The notes beneath the pieces are model-generated. The model had not been told where the DNA came from, did not search any database, and saw only the letters and a program-made list of their open reading frames with translations. Shown one piece after another: positions 18,289-30,779 of a stretch of 64,000 nucleotides of DNA (its first letter is position 1; each line of letters starts with the position of its first letter). The DNA comes from Unio delphinus (Eukaryota > Mollusca > Bivalvia > Unionida > Unionidae), in assembly GCA_029339505.1 (NCBI GenBank), contig JAQISU010000115.1:1099001-1163000 (forward strand). The letters run 5' to 3'. The position numbers were made by a program, and so were the translations under genes.

Positions 18289-18495
18289 CTCTACAGTCCC
18301 CTATACAAATACAAATACAAATCATATTTCCCATGTCCCTATACAGTCCCACCATGTTCAATTTCCCTTGTCCCTATACAGTCCCACCATGCTAAATTTC
18401 CCTTGACCCCATAGTGTCCCACGACCTTTTGTCCCCATAGTATCCCAAGCTGTTTTTGACTGCATTTCCCATTGTCCCCATATCGTCCCATATTA
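18289..18495. repeat. Degenerate minisatellite (TCCCTATACAGTCCCACCAT)
   Basis: Five or so imperfect units of about 40 bp with the core TCCC(T/C)ATA-GTCCCA follow the third cassette. They could lie at or beyond the Polinton end. Confidence 0.7.
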
Positions 18496-19370
18496 CTACT
18501 AGCCATGTTTTCGTCGACAATCAGGTTAGCCTATTTCTGTTTCTCCACACTCCTGGATGTTGCCATTGTTTACGCTTGAAACACCCTTATTTCTAATCTA
18601 GTCCAGTTTTACTATGTACAGAAAAAATACCAATAATGTGTAAGCCACCTGTGCAATTATATCAAATCTATATAGTATAGAAGTTTTCATCTTTCCTATC
18701 AATAAATATTTCTAGTGCATAGTGTACATGTTGTAGGTCCTTAACAAATTTAATTGCTAAAATGTCTTAGCGACATAAATGAGAGTAGTCACTGTTAGGT
18801 GTTTTAGCTTGTTAATTTTGAGCGGTTGTCAAAATTGATCAAGTTTGATTTCGAGAAAGAGATTGTTCGAAAAAGGTTCTCGTACCAAATGAGAACCCTG
18901 GGGAAAAAAATTAAAAAAAATAATTTTTTTTTTTTTAGTTGGAGCGGGGTGTGTTTGGTGTTATTTCATTCTTCCTTCTTCTTTTTCTCTTCTTTTCCCT
19001 TTTCTCTTCCCCACTTTCTTCCTACTCCCTTCTTCCTTCTTTCTTTTTCCTTCTTCCCTCCTTTTCCCTTTCTTTTTACTTTTTTTTGTCGGTTGGTTGG
19101 TGTTATGTTTCCTTGAGCTATCATTATTTGATCCAGGTGTTTTCATCAAACTTGTATTTATCTTGCCACTTGTCGGTTGACTGGTTTTACTGTACCTACA
19201 TTGTGCCACTACTTAGTGTAATTCTCTTTTCCCCCCTTCTCCTTCTTCCCTTTCTCCCTTTTCTTCCTTTCTGCCTTTTTTCCTCGCATTAAAATCTTTA
19301 TATTATCTCCCCCTTTCCCTTCCTTTCCCTTTTTCTCTTTTATTTTATATATGTATTTTAGGGTTTTAAG
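18496..19370. other. Non-coding, with long pyrimidine-rich tracts
   Basis: No gene is seen. From 18970 to 19345 the + strand is dominated by TTCC/CTTT tracts, so the short frames read there are low-complexity artefacts. It may be the 3' UTR of the antisense LINE that follows. Confidence 0.5.
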
Positions 19371-19640
19371 TGGTTCTGCTTTTTTAAGCTAGCAGTATTA
19401 CTATCCACTCTGACCCCTTTAACCGATATGGCCTTGTTAATTATTTATTTATTTGGTAGTTATAATATTTATTTTTTGTCTGTTTAGTTAAGGCATTGTT
19501 ACGTGGGTCTGCTTTTGAGCTATCGGTGTTATTATCTGCTCTGGCCCCTTGATTGATAAATGTTAACTCTATGGCTATGTTTATGTTTATTTATTTATTT
19601 GATGGTTTTAATATTTATATTTTGTGTTTTATGTCTATTG
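19371..19640. repeat. Two tandem copies of about 130 bp
   Basis: Copies start near 19371 and 19505. Both contain TCTGCTTTT, a 'GC(T)ATC(A/G)GT' block, TCTG(A/G)CCCCTT and a TTTATTTATTTA tract. They are probably in the LINE 3' UTR on the - strand. Confidence 0.6.
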
Positions 19641-19699
19641 ATTTTAGGTAATTAAGTATATTTATATAGGTAGTATTTACGTTTTTGTTATACCTTTTA

Positions 19700-20555
19700 T
19701 CTAGAATTTGGGGGAATGATGTAACTGAGTCAAGTTGTCTTTGTTGTAGTTGGAGGACGGTATGTTGTCGATGGTATTTGTGACATTTTGAATACATGTT
19801 CCAATGTTTCAGTTTCTGGACAGGGTGGACATTTATCCAGCGTGGGTCCTGTACTTATATGTTTCATAAAGCTGCCATTTAGTAGTGTTTTACCTGTTCT
19901 GATTCTGTTGATGATTTTAATATCAATGGCTGCCAGGCTTTTTGGTAAACGTTGGGTTCTAGTGACCTCTTTTTGTAGTTGGTATAGATGTCTGCCCTTT
20001 GTGGAGTTTTCCCATTCTTGTTGCCATTTATTATTAATGCTGTCCCTGACTTGACTATATAGTTCCTGAGTGTTGTACTGTACGGGTTCAATTTGGTCTT
20101 TCATCAGACTGCTTTTTGCTGCTTAGTCTGCTTTTTCATTTCCAGGTAAATTGATGTGAGATGGCACCCACAAGAAGTGTATGGTTTGGTGTGATTTATC
20201 TGCTTCCCTGATGATCAGCATAGTGTCCTCTAGCAGGTTTTGTCTACATTTGGAATTACCTGTCACAATACTTTCAAGTACACTAAGTGAGTCTGTTATG
20301 ATTACGTACTGTTTTTGATTTTGTGTTACTATCCGTTTTAAGGCTCGGTTGATGGCCCAGAATTCCGCGGTATATATGGAACAGTTATCCGGTAGTCTTG
20401 TCGTAAATGTGATCTGATGTTCTGGGATCACTACCGCTGCAGCCGTTCTATGTAGTTCTTTAGATTTTGAGCCGTCAGTATAGATTTTTACATATCCATC
20501 ATAGTTGTTGTTGACGAAGCTTTGTACTTGTGTTAATGTGATATTGGCTTAGCTG
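19700..20555 (-). pseudogene. I-type LINE fragment: RNase H and C-terminus
   Basis: Read on the - strand, the fragment begins with a YTDGSK-type RNase H start near 20480, then SIYTAEFWAINRALK, IITDSLSVLESI and FLWVPSHINLPGNEKAD. It ends with CPPCPETETLEHVF in a C-terminal zinc motif like that of the intact-layout LINE at 8977. The sequence differs enough to be another family of the I group. RT and endonuclease are absent: the fragment starts abruptly at a run of 17 G. A stop at about 20126 and a shift near 19800 show decay. It is a degenerate, 5'-truncated copy. Confidence 0.7.
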
Positions 20556-20571
20556 GGGGGGGGGGGGGGGG
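20555..20571. repeat. Run of 17 G
   Basis: An uninterrupted G-run marks the 5' break of the antisense LINE fragment. It is either a junction feature or a homopolymer of uncertain length in the assembly. Confidence 0.9.
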
Positions 20572-20893
20572 TCGCAGAGGGGTACAGATGTCCCCAGGCA
20601 CCAGACTAGTGGGGCGCCAAAATGGCCATTGAAATAGGTTGCATGTGGAATAATGGTTTTCAGAGTTGAGGAGTATGTGTAAAAATGAATCTTGTCCCCG
20701 GGATCCAAACACTCTAGCTCCACCAGTGTTCTAACAGCTCCAAAATCTATTTACCATTTAACGTGATACATCTTTCCTTACAAGTATATTCGCTAAATTA
20801 TAAAATGAAATGTTTAAACGTAATATGAACAATCCCATTATTGTTTTATCTCTTATAACAAAATTTAAAATTATATCCTTAGGTGAATGTTAC

Positions 20894-20896
<3 letters not shown>
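20572..20896. other. No gene seen
   Basis: Intergenic DNA. Short antisense frames next to the G-run have no family resemblance. Confidence 0.5.
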
Positions 20897-20961
<65 letters not shown>

Positions 20962-20971
20962 GTGTGTGTGT
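20897..20971. repeat. (CT)n followed by (TG)n microsatellite
   Basis: About 29 CT units run to 20954, then a short TG run. Confidence 0.95.
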
Positions 20972-21785
20972 GACTGCATATTGTAGAGTTTAAGTGCCCA
21001 TTTGTGGCATATAATTGATGTGACATATAGAACCAATCTTTGTGTCTGAAATGAATTTCGAACGCTGTTGGAAAGAAACCCTATTTCTATCCATACGCAA
21101 ATATTGACATACGCATAAACAAACTTCTGTGACATTAAAACAGATTTTACCTTGATAATGACAATTCATTTAACCTTTATTGCAGACATACCTGCAAAAG
21201 AATGTAGTGCTTTGACCTATTTTGAAAACGGAATTCAAGCTGATCAGAGAATTAATGACGTATTGACTCCTCCTATCCAATATTCAACGCCATTTACATC
21301 TTTTTTGCCCATCCAACTTCTCAACTCAACTAAGGCATACCGATCAATGTACTTCCGCTTATGATTACAGCTACTTCCGGCCTAATCCACTGATTAGTAG
21401 ACGCGCGGGATCTGGAAAGCAAAGTAAGACAAATGAAAAGAAAATGACCTATTTGTTAACAAACATGAAAACTATTTATCAAGTATTATGTTGTAGCGAC
21501 AAAGAGGAACACTTCAGATACATCTTATCCATACTCCACCACTTTGATGTATTTTATTTACAATATTATATGTTTGTTAACTGAGTATATTACGAACCAT
21601 TTTTGTCGCTCTAATGTAGTGTAGCGATTATGTCGACATTTTCCCTTTTGAGACTAAAGTAAAATAATAACTTTTTTAAATGGACAGGTTCTGGAACTTC
21701 AAAATAAATTACGGTACAAGCACCAACTGCACATGCGTATAACAATGCTGTTAGTGTTTGAATGTGTGTGATTTGGACTTTTAAT
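20972..21785. other. No gene seen
   Basis: AT-rich intergenic sequence. A 70-codon frame at 21152-21364 has no recognisable feature and is probably chance. Confidence 0.5.
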
Positions 21786-22082
21786 GTAGTCTTAACAATT
21801 ATTCAGTCATATCGCTACGATGTCTGTTATATGACAGTTTATAGTGTTGCCTTGCACTGGGGCATAATACCACGGACATTAAGCACGATATCCCAATCAG
21901 TCACATTATCCTGACACAAGGCTGACCAGTCCAAACACTAACCTCTTAATACTGTTCGCCAAGCGAGACAGCTGTTAGTATCAATTTTTAAGTATTCGGC
22001 ATGACTCGGCCGGGGACGAACTCACGACCTCCCACGTCAGCGGCGGACGCTTTAACCAAAAGGCCAGCGGAGCGGTCTATCT
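21786..22082 (-). mobile_element. tRNA-headed SINE, copy 1
   Basis: Read on the - strand, the right end carries a tRNA-like promoter: an A-box-like TGGCCTTTTGGTTAAAGC and a B-box-like GTGAGTTCGTCCCC. A conserved core follows whose + strand reads CACTAACCTCTTAAT, then GCCAAGCGAGACAGCTG and CAGTCACATTATCCTGACAC. The same core is at 35275-35556. This is a pattern I associate with bivalve and other mollusc SINEs; transcription by RNA polymerase III is implied by the boxes. Confidence 0.7.
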
Positions 22083-25000
22083 AATAAATCGGAAATTGAA
22101 AATATCGGATCGGCCAAACGATATTTAAAGGACAAAATATAAGTTTTGTTCCAACTGATATTTACTCTTAATTCTTCCGAGTTAAAGATGTTATTAGTAA
22201 TAATACTACTGCCGAATTAGTATTGTTATTATTATTAATAGTACATAATTAGTATCAAACTTATTAACAATATTACGGCCGAATTATTGTTATTTTTAAA
22301 AATATTTCAGAATTATTACTAATGTTACTATAAATATTGCAAAAGAATTATTAATAAGATTTTTATTATTAATACAACTAGTGAAATAATATACATATAT
22401 ATACATATATATATATATATCCATTCATGTATTCATGTTCACATTTCATACTATGAAGAACGAAAACGTTCCCTTCTTCATCTTTCATATTATTGTAATG
22501 CAGTCTTAGGTTTATATTAAGATACAACTTTAAATAAAGACTTGGCTACAAGCAAATATAAACTTATATAGTTACGCCTAGCAGAACATATAATATTTCA
22601 TGGCATTTATTCCAATGTTTTAATTTATAGATACTACTACAAAAGGAAAGTTCTTGCTTCGGTGATTGCTAAGAGACTGGTTTATAGCTTTGGACCCGGG
22701 TCTGACCTTACACCATGCTAGTTTGGAATTCTATATTTTCTATATGAAACATGTACTTTCTGTCGAATTTATTGACCATTAGTGAATTCTCGGTTTCATC
22801 AAGGATTCAAATTTTTACCCATCTTTGGTTTAATGGCTGGTAAATATAACGAGTTGAAGGCGCTAAACTAATGTTATTTGTTTGTTTCTTTTAACTTCAG
22901 AACACTGTATCCCACTTACCTCACTGGTGTGTGATATTGTATACCACTTATATCGATGATGTGTGATATTTGTAAGGAATCAAATAACGGCGATGATCAT
23001 ATCAGACTTCCAATAGTCAAGCAGTCATCATGAACGAGATCGTCGTGCTGAACAAAGAATATACGATAAATGTATACAATTCAAACAATTCGTGTATTAA
23101 GGAAACTGTGAATACTATGTATGTCGCGAAAACCTTGCAAAGATTTGAAGAAGTTATTTTTTATCATTAACTGATATTTAAACAATTGTTTTTGTATAAT
23201 TTGACTTATGTTGAATGTCTTTACACAATGCTTACTATTATATGAATTTATTTGTAATGTATTAAATTGATATATGGTATTTTCTTCTGTAAATCTGTTC
23301 TTGATCAACCTACATATTGCAGTAATGTAGCTTTACTAATGAAACTATATATACGTCACTTTTCGCATGCTGTGTACATATTCATGATACAATCTATCAA
23401 AGACTTTCTAAGATGGGCAACAGAAGATCCGCTTACAGTGCTTTACTGGGAGACTTTAACTTCACTAACATTGCGATTCAATCATTAAATACGCCTGTTA
23501 ATAATAGTGGTTTAAAGGCACAATAGTGCAGCTGAGGGTGAATTGGCTTACAAAAATGTTTGGACATTTATGTATATCAACTGATTAAATACTATTTAAA
23601 AGGCAATTCTAGGGTAATATCAAGTACGTTGAGGTTCTTTTTAAGACATACAAGCTCTCTGAAATCTTCGTACGAAGCATAACGAATCTATTGTCTCCAT
23701 ATTGAAATCGCGCTCGGCAACGATCGGCAGATCCCGAACGAATAACACATCATTCCGCTGACCAAAATTTGCATAATTATATGCAAAATTCTGTACACTG
23801 ATGCTGATGACGTAAAAAACAACCACGCTACCAGAAGCAGCAAAATGTCAACAACAGTGAGTACGATCTTCTATGGATCTCGTTCATTTATCCTTAACAT
23901 TTTATTTCTAGTTTTTGTTTTAAGAAGAAACGTTGAAATTTATTTATAACTACTCTTATGGTAATATTTAAATAGTTTTTGTGGTACGAGAATGATATAA
24001 ATCAACGTCCTTTGTACAGTATTGCAAAAGCGGAAATTAATTCGTTGTATGCTTCTCCAAGTTAATAGTAAATAAGTTTTATTAAAATTTGCGACTGGAG
24101 TATGAAATCCGGGACAGATCATATCAAAATTCAAACGCACAAACGTACTGTCACATTGTCACTTAAAGTTTGACCACCGTTTTCAGTGTTTCCTTTTACC
24201 TTCATTGGCGCTTCAGAGACCCTTAACCTTTTAATGTGATCCCCTTTTTTGATACCAAAGTTCTTTTTTATAACCCAGTTTGACCAAGGAGATTTCTAAA
24301 TCTAAGACTTGTACCCCTAGGGGATATACTGGTTTTATCCTTGCACATCTTTATAGGGTAGTATGCACCCTGAGTAAATATACACAGAGATTTAGCTTTG
24401 GTGCCCATCTATGACTTTTGGAAGAAAAGAAAAATAAACCATGACTTCATTAAGCACAAAAAACATCCATCAAATCACAAACTCTCATGTATTAATTTCT
24501 GATTCTAAAATAGCACTAGATTCCGATAAGTTTGATAAGTATGAATATATTACTTGTATAATTATGACATAATTTTACATATCAATATTCATTAGAGACA
24601 AATGGACTAAGGTAGTAATTATAATATGTTATACAGAAGATACCCACAAAATGATAAACTCAAATGTAGAAATTTTGTTATTACATAGACTGAAATCACC
24701 TCACTTTCAAGTTCAGGTCCGGAGCGACCTTTAAGAGGGAGAGGAAGGATGAGGCATGAAACAAGAACAATAGATGGAAAAGGAAGAAGACATGTAGTGC
24801 AGCCTGAAAACAGAACTGACCAAGCTCTACACATAGTTTAGACAAGGCAGACAAGAATGAGGCTGATTGTTTATTTATACCTTGCAAAACAAGTATTGAT
24901 CCACACTGAAAAATGTTTGAAACTTGGCAAAGACTCTAATATATACAAGTGAGAAGTTTTTTGCACAACTTAGAAAATACATACTTTTATTGAAGGATTA

Positions 25001-26200
25001 TTTTACCAAACAATGTATGTTTAAACTGCTTTATATTTTGTTGATACTTACCACCCTACCCCAATATTATTTTATACGGAAAACCATGCACAGATACTAC
25101 TGAAAATACAGAGGCCGCCTTATATAATACATGTCATCTATTTTGTCTATGGTAGTCACTATACTTACAGATATAGGGATATTTGTTTAGGAGTTAAAGT
25201 AAACATAGGTAACAAAATATATAGAGTGAAGTAAATAACTGCTTGTGGTACAGATATAAATTCCTGTTTTAATCAAAATATTAACGACCTAAAATCATTT
25301 CATATATAGGTAGAAATGATCTATACTAGTCGCATATACAACAAATATGTTATACTGTCAAGGTCAACCTGCCTCTTTTCCAATTTAAGTATAAAAAAAA
25401 TATAATTTTTATTTTCAAAAAATTCAAAATACATGTAATGACAAAAAGTCTATGAGATCTTCAGCGATTAGACCTGACTACGTTGCAGTTTTCTAAAAAA
25501 AATTAGACCTGTGAAAATTCATATATCTATTTAAGCCTTGTAAAATAATGACTACACTTTAATTTTTCTGTTTTCAATATGATGCATGCCAAAATATATC
25601 AAGATAATATTATGTATGCAAAATCATTATAAACATAAAACCTTCAGAATGACATGAAGGCTTGCAAGAAACAGAATTTTTGTTTCACCTGTGATATAGT
25701 TTTTGGGGTACAAATTTTAATTACCCTGTCTGATTTGTGTTGAGGTTTGGTGAATACTGTAAATGATTTCTAAAATAACACATTTCATTTTGATGTGATG
25801 GGTTTGGAAACTTTAAATTCTTTTAATAGCTTTTATGTATTTCTTGAGCATGTTATTGGTTGTACAAATTATATATCACAAAAGGTGTGAATAACTTGAC
25901 AGGTATGTGGGCTACATTACAGAAAACCTCTTTCACTATACATGATATGTGTAACAACTAACTACGAAAATGTATCTTGTACTTTGTACTAATAAAATCA
26001 AATACTGCGTCCATGTATACACATATTTAAAACTTTGGTAGTTACTCTTACAATACAACATTGGCAGTCATTTTCATTTCCATGGTGGACTTGCAAAGAT
26101 TGAAACCTTATATAAATATATGATTGTTGTAAATGTTGAAATTTCCATAGTATCGTGATTTTAGTTTTCAAGCCTGTTGTACCACATACATATGGAGATT
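22083..26200. other. Long AT-rich stretch without visible genes
   Basis: No supported coding region. There are ATT/AAT-rich tracts at 22190-22400 and a short (AT)n near 22390-22425. It could be intronic or intergenic; every frame here is short and unlike known proteins. Confidence 0.5.
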
Positions 26201-26204
26201 CAGT

Positions 26205-27325
26205 ATGCTTAATCCTTGCAACCGATTCCAGGAGATCATAACAAATGTGGAGCCAGACCGGTTGAGGGAACTTTTCATCCAGATGTTGCAGTTCCACCCA
26301 AGCCTGGTCTTTAATGTTTTGGAGCCAGGATCAAGGCCGTGTGGTGGTTATCACCCATCTCTCGACACAGAATTGCCAGATTGGTTTGTGTGGGTGGAAA
26401 ATGCAGGGAGATGCTCACAGACCTGGAAAAGACGTATTGTGAGAGACAGCACTGTATATCACTTTTGCCGGTAATGAATATATAAACTTTTGTTTATAAT
26501 GCGCGTTGCTGCTTAATGCATTATTCTTGACATGCTTAAGAGTTTTTTTAATGTATAATGTTTCATGAATTTTAGCGAGACTTCTTACAAAATGAGACAT
26601 ACTTATTTTTTCTTTGCAATCACTGTGAATGAATTTTAAAATTGTAAGCCATTCAAAAACAAAAAACAAAAATGCATACATAAGCAAATGATAAGGAGTT
26701 TTCTTTTTTACAATTCATACTCATCAAGTAGATTCTGTTCATTACCTGGTTTCAATGTGGGTACCTCATTATGCTAAACAAATCTAAGCTGTTGATGATA
26801 GAAAAATAAGATTCTATCGTCATCTGCAATTAGCCATTCCTATTTGATCCCAATGCAGGTGTCTCTGACTTCTAGAAATGCTCCCCAAACACTTAATATC
26901 AGTTCTGGTTGCGATGGAACGCTCAGAGCTCATATCAGAATAAAAACTTTGCAGTTTTTTTATCCATATTTATTTTACATTGGAATTTTCTGATAAAAGA
27001 TTAATAAACGTTGAAAAAGTGCATTTTCCTAATTTTTGTTTAAATATAATTTTTCAGGATTTTCAAGTTCTAATCCTTGATGAAGCTTACATGCGTTGGC
27101 CAGGATGTACTGACAGGATGTTCGTGTCTTGTACTTGACGATGAAGTTGACTTGATGAGCGCGAGCAGGCATGCTGTCTATAGGCCGTTCATACTATGGC
27201 AGCATGGAAGACTAGGGTCTGGACAGAGATATGTCATTCCCTCTTGCTGTGTCTGGTGGATACGTGACAAATATCCAGATGCTTTTGGACAATACACTGG
27301 TTTCATCCCCTCCCGGCTTGCCTGA
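26205..27325 (+). pseudogene. P2X7-type C-terminal domain, two exon-like blocks, frameshifted
   Basis: Block 1 (26205 to about 26473) reads NVEPDRLRELFIQML, VFNVLEPGSRPCGGYHPSL and ELPDW. One base later it continues in another frame with a Cys-rich GGKCREMLTDLEKTYC segment that ends at a CCG|GTAATG splice donor. Block 2 (from about 27060 to 27325) contains [38 protein letters not shown] and QYTGFIPSR. Together these are the P2X7 C-terminal (P2RX7 ballast-like) domain, which is widespread as stand-alone genes in molluscs and other invertebrates. Shifts in both blocks suggest a pseudogene, although assembly errors could explain them. No P2X channel part is nearby. Confidence 0.6.
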
Positions 27326-28563
27326 ACACTTCTTACGGGCACAAATTTATATATAAATGAATACATAATCTTTTGACTTCATTCTTTGTTTTGTTGTAAC
27401 TGCACATAATATACCATCAAACAATAATGCTTCCATTCAGGTATTTTCAAACACCAGTCTATTCTGGGTAAGGTCATATATTATCAACATAAAATTGTCA
27501 GCACTTGCAGATACATTATACATTGTTTTCAACTACTGACACTTACATTACTGTAATCTTATCAGACACATCAAGCACCTTTCATATATTACAAAGCTAA
27601 AATCGAGAAATCTTCTCCTTCACCAAAACCTGAGATGATGGTGGTTCTTGAGGTGCCAGGTTTCTGCTAATTCTCCTGGGATCATCTTCATTACGTTCTC
27701 TTCTCTTCATACCCTGCGTGTCCTCAAGTTGACAGATAAGGGATTTCTGAATAATCTCCCTGATGTGGAGATATGTCTTCTTTTCTTTGAAAGGGTAGAC
27801 GGACCATCTGCCACTTTGTCTATTGTAACAGCGATGATACCTTTTTTAATTTTTTTTTTATTTTCTTAACTTGTGTGACAAGCATTCCCATATGTTAAAC
27901 TATATTGAATTTTCACCCAAGATTTGAGCCTCATGACCAATTCCTAAGGAGGGGTTGTTTTTGTTCTTATTTGTTCTATCTCCAAAGTACTACTTGAAAC
28001 AGCATTATTCAGCATTAGCACCCCCTCAGTAATCCCACCCCTCATACCCCCCCACTTTGTGAATCACTGCTATATACAATAACACACATTTGGAAAATAA
28101 ATTTAAAGTTAAATTTTACTGATGAAATATGAATATACAGTTCTCCCTCAAACACACAAAAAAACATACAAATTATTTATTATGACTCTGATAGACTTTC
28201 CGTCCAAAATTGTAGATGAAAAAAGAATTGGCCTCTGAAATAAAAATGTATAGTCTGTGATGTCCAGCTTAAGTAATATTCAGCTAACGACTTGCTCACT
28301 ATCTAACATATTTGTTGAGGGCCAGGTATTATTTTGTTTTCTTCTTTGCTTTCAGTTTCTTGTCAAGGGTTTTCTTTTTGGTATTTTTATAGCACTTTCA
28401 ACACTTTATTGGCTCTATGCTTCTGAGGAAATCCAAGCTTAGTGCTCTTTCCAAGAAGACACCATGGCAGCTGATATAGTCTCACCCGGGGTGGGGTGGT
28501 ATTAAACCTGCAGCTTTTTAAAATGTATAAAATGTAATGTCATTTTTTTAAAGACTTCGTTAT
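27326..28563. other. No gene seen
   Basis: AT-rich sequence after the P2X7-like block up to the LTR. Pieces may be its 3' UTR; nothing coding is supported. Confidence 0.45.
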
Positions 28564-29391
28564 TGTTACGTATATTTGATTTAAGTCATTTATTTTTATT
28601 TTAATTGTTTGTTTGTCAGATTCAAATTTGACATTTTAAGTTTCAGATTCATTCATTGGGAGATATTTTTTTAGAAAGTGGGATGACCTGTACTCTACGA
28701 ATAAACACCAGATGTTGACCTCATGTCTGACCTGGATTAAAAGTTGTAAACAAGCTATTAAAATGATTGGTTGATTCCAAGGGCATTATGGAGCTTCGTT
28801 ATAAACATCTTTCTATTTTTAGTTGGGTCATACGGTGTGCACGAGATTTTTTGAACGTAAATTGGTTCTAAAGATTCTAGAAGATCATGTGACCCCTTCC
28901 TTGTTTATGTAAAAACATGTATATAAATTATGTTATGGAGCGAACTATTTAGTAAAAGTTGGGCTGTTAGAATACTAAATTGTGTGTCGTTTTGAGCTAT
29001 TTTAAATTAACTTGTACTGGAATTTTTTTCAATTCGTTTGGATCAAGAGGATTTATTTTGTTATTTATCTGCAAATATTTTTGTGTTCATTGAATTTAAT
29101 AGGACCAGAACTGATTTCGTCACGTGACATCGTCTCCCATCTTGGATGCTTCACGAAGATTCGAACTGGGAATTATTTGGACATTTTATTACCAGGACTT
29201 TTGCAATTTCACTAGTGGATTATATTTTGAATAATTTTTGGAATAAAAGTTTTGGAATTGATTCTTAAAACCGTAAGTTTATTATTTTTCTGGAAAATAT
29301 TTGTGCTCAATGAATTGTTTATGAAGTTTTTAGAAGCTTGTTATTTTCACTCTTTCTATGTTACTGTTTATTCGAGCCAAAGTACGTGACA
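28564..29391 (+). repeat. 5' LTR of the Gmr1-type element
   Basis: It starts with TGTTACGTATATTTGATT and ends with GAGCCAAAGTACGTGACA, 828 bp. The solo LTRs (824 and 877 bp) begin and end with the reverse complements of the same terminal blocks, with CGTAACA ends. The last bases here (CGTGACA) have one change from the perfect inverted TGTTACG end. Confidence 0.8.
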
Positions 29392-29398
29392 TAGAAAT

Positions 29399-29416
29399 TG
29401 GAGGCTCGTCCGGAAT
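29399..29416 (+). other. Primer binding site, tRNA-Pro-like
   Basis: TGGAGGCTCGTCCGGAAT begins 7 bases after the LTR. It differs from the well-known tRNA-Pro primer site of gammaretroviruses by only two bases, suggesting tRNA-Pro as primer. Confidence 0.6.
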
Positions 29417-29565
29417 TGGGATCAATTGGAATTTGGATAGAAGTTTTTTCAGAAAACTTTTGTGTTAAATTTTAATTCCCCTAGTTTTTGAATTTTTTTT
29501 AAATCTTTAGTGAGATTGACAGGCTTTCTAATTCTACTCAGGAGCAATTAGATCTTTTAAAAAAT

Positions 29566-30774
29566 ATGAGTTGATTCAACTTGGCAGAAAATATGATCTT
29601 TCTGAAGTCAAGGCTTCTTTCACGAAACAAGATATCAAAAACATTTTGGTCCAATATTTGGTAGAAAAGAATGTTTTGGAGAAAAGTGCTTTGATTTCGG
29701 TCAGTAAGTCTGCATCAGACTCTGACATTCCAATAAAGAAATTAGACTTAAAATTCAAGATGGAATTAGAGTTGAAGAAGCTGGAATTTCAGAAAAGGGA
29801 GAAAGGGAGACAATTACAATATGACAAAGAGGAGAGAGACAGGAAAGAGAGAAAGAAAAACAATTACAATATGACAAATAGGAGAGAGAAAGACAATTTG
29901 AATTTAAAAAATAGCAGATGCACATTCAGTTACAAGGAAAAGAAATTGATAAAAAATGAGAGAAGGAAGAAAGGGAATATCAATGTAAAATGAAACAAAT
30001 AGAGCCGGCAAGTGAAAAACACCGTCACACTTCAAATCCAAATTTAAGTTTTGATTTAGCAAGGAATATTAGATTAGTGCCCCCTTTCAGAGAAAAAGAA
30101 GTAGACAAATACTAATACTTTATTCGTTTTGAAAAGGTTGCAGACAATTTAAAGTGGCCAAGGGAGCATTGGACTCCATTATTGCAATGTGTACTCACTG
30201 GTAAGGCTAGTGAGATTTACACTTCAATGTCTGTTCACCAAAGTGGTGACTATGATGTGGTTAAAGAATGCATTCTAAGGGGTTATGAGTTAGTCCCTGA
30301 AGCTTATCGGAAGAATTCAGAAACATCAGTAAAGAAGCTGGACAAACTCATGTCGAATTTGCTAGAGAAAAAGAGCAGTTGTTTGATAGATGGTGCTTAG
30401 CTAAGAAAGTCGAATAAGATTATCAAAATCTCATGCAAATGATATTAATTGAAGAGTTCGAAAACTGTTTCCATCGTGACGTTAAGTCTTATCTTGATGA
30501 ACATAGGATTAAAACCTTGGAGAATGCTTCTCGAGCTGCTGACGAATATTCTTTGACACATAAAGTTCCTTTTGTTAACAAGACTTCTACTCAACAGTCT
30601 TCTGGCAGAAAAGTATTTCAGCTTAATACCAGCCCTTTTAAAACTCAAACTAGCACAACTTTCAAAAATCAAACTTCAGAGAATGTTGATTCTAGATCCT
30701 TCACTCTTCCAACGTTTACCTATTGGAAGAAAAAAGGACACGTTATTTCTGATTGCTACAAATTGAAAAAATAG
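29566..30774 (+). pseudogene. Gag of the Gmr1-type element, broken
   Basis: The N-terminal part (LGRKYDLSEVKASFTKQDIK) is followed by a charged coiled-coil stretch, a capsid-like segment at 30060-30400 and a continuation at 30433-30774. The C-terminal zinc knuckle reads YWKKKGHVISDC, where the first cysteines expected for C-x2-C-x4-H-x4-C are no longer present, so nucleic-acid binding would be impaired. Shifts and stops separate the pieces near 29990, 30110 and 30400. Gag forms the particle; this copy cannot as written. The identification rests on order, knuckle remnant and following pol domains. Confidence 0.6.
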
Positions 30775-30779
30775 GTATC

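Larger units (their letters stand above)
1..18300 (+). mobile_element. Polinton/Maverick (adintovirus-like) element, left part missing
   Basis: A same-strand run of genes from the window edge to 7.9 kb matches the Polinton set: core-like basic proteins, retroviral-type integrase with chromodomain, penton, double-jelly-roll major capsid protein and adenain-type protease. No DNA polymerase B, packaging ATPase or left terminal repeat is in view, so the left part lies outside or is lost. The right boundary is not seen. I place it tentatively after the third histone-ended cassette, because removing the 7.47-kb LINE leaves about 10.8 kb here, which fits a 15-20 kb element. Most genes carry frameshifts, so this looks like a fossil copy. 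Identity of the 1-7.9 kb part is well supported; inclusion of 8-18.3 kb is inference. Confidence 0.75.

Noticed and set aside
18826..19292. Phe/Ser/Leu-rich frames suggesting a membrane protein
   Set aside because: They arise from TTC/CTT pyrimidine tracts; the opposite strand reads as poly Lys/Glu/Arg.
22010..22080. A genuine tRNA gene
   Set aside because: A- and B-box-like sequences are present but no cloverleaf can be folded, and the sequence continues into a SINE core repeated at 35275. The same holds for 35470-35556 and 57038-57120.
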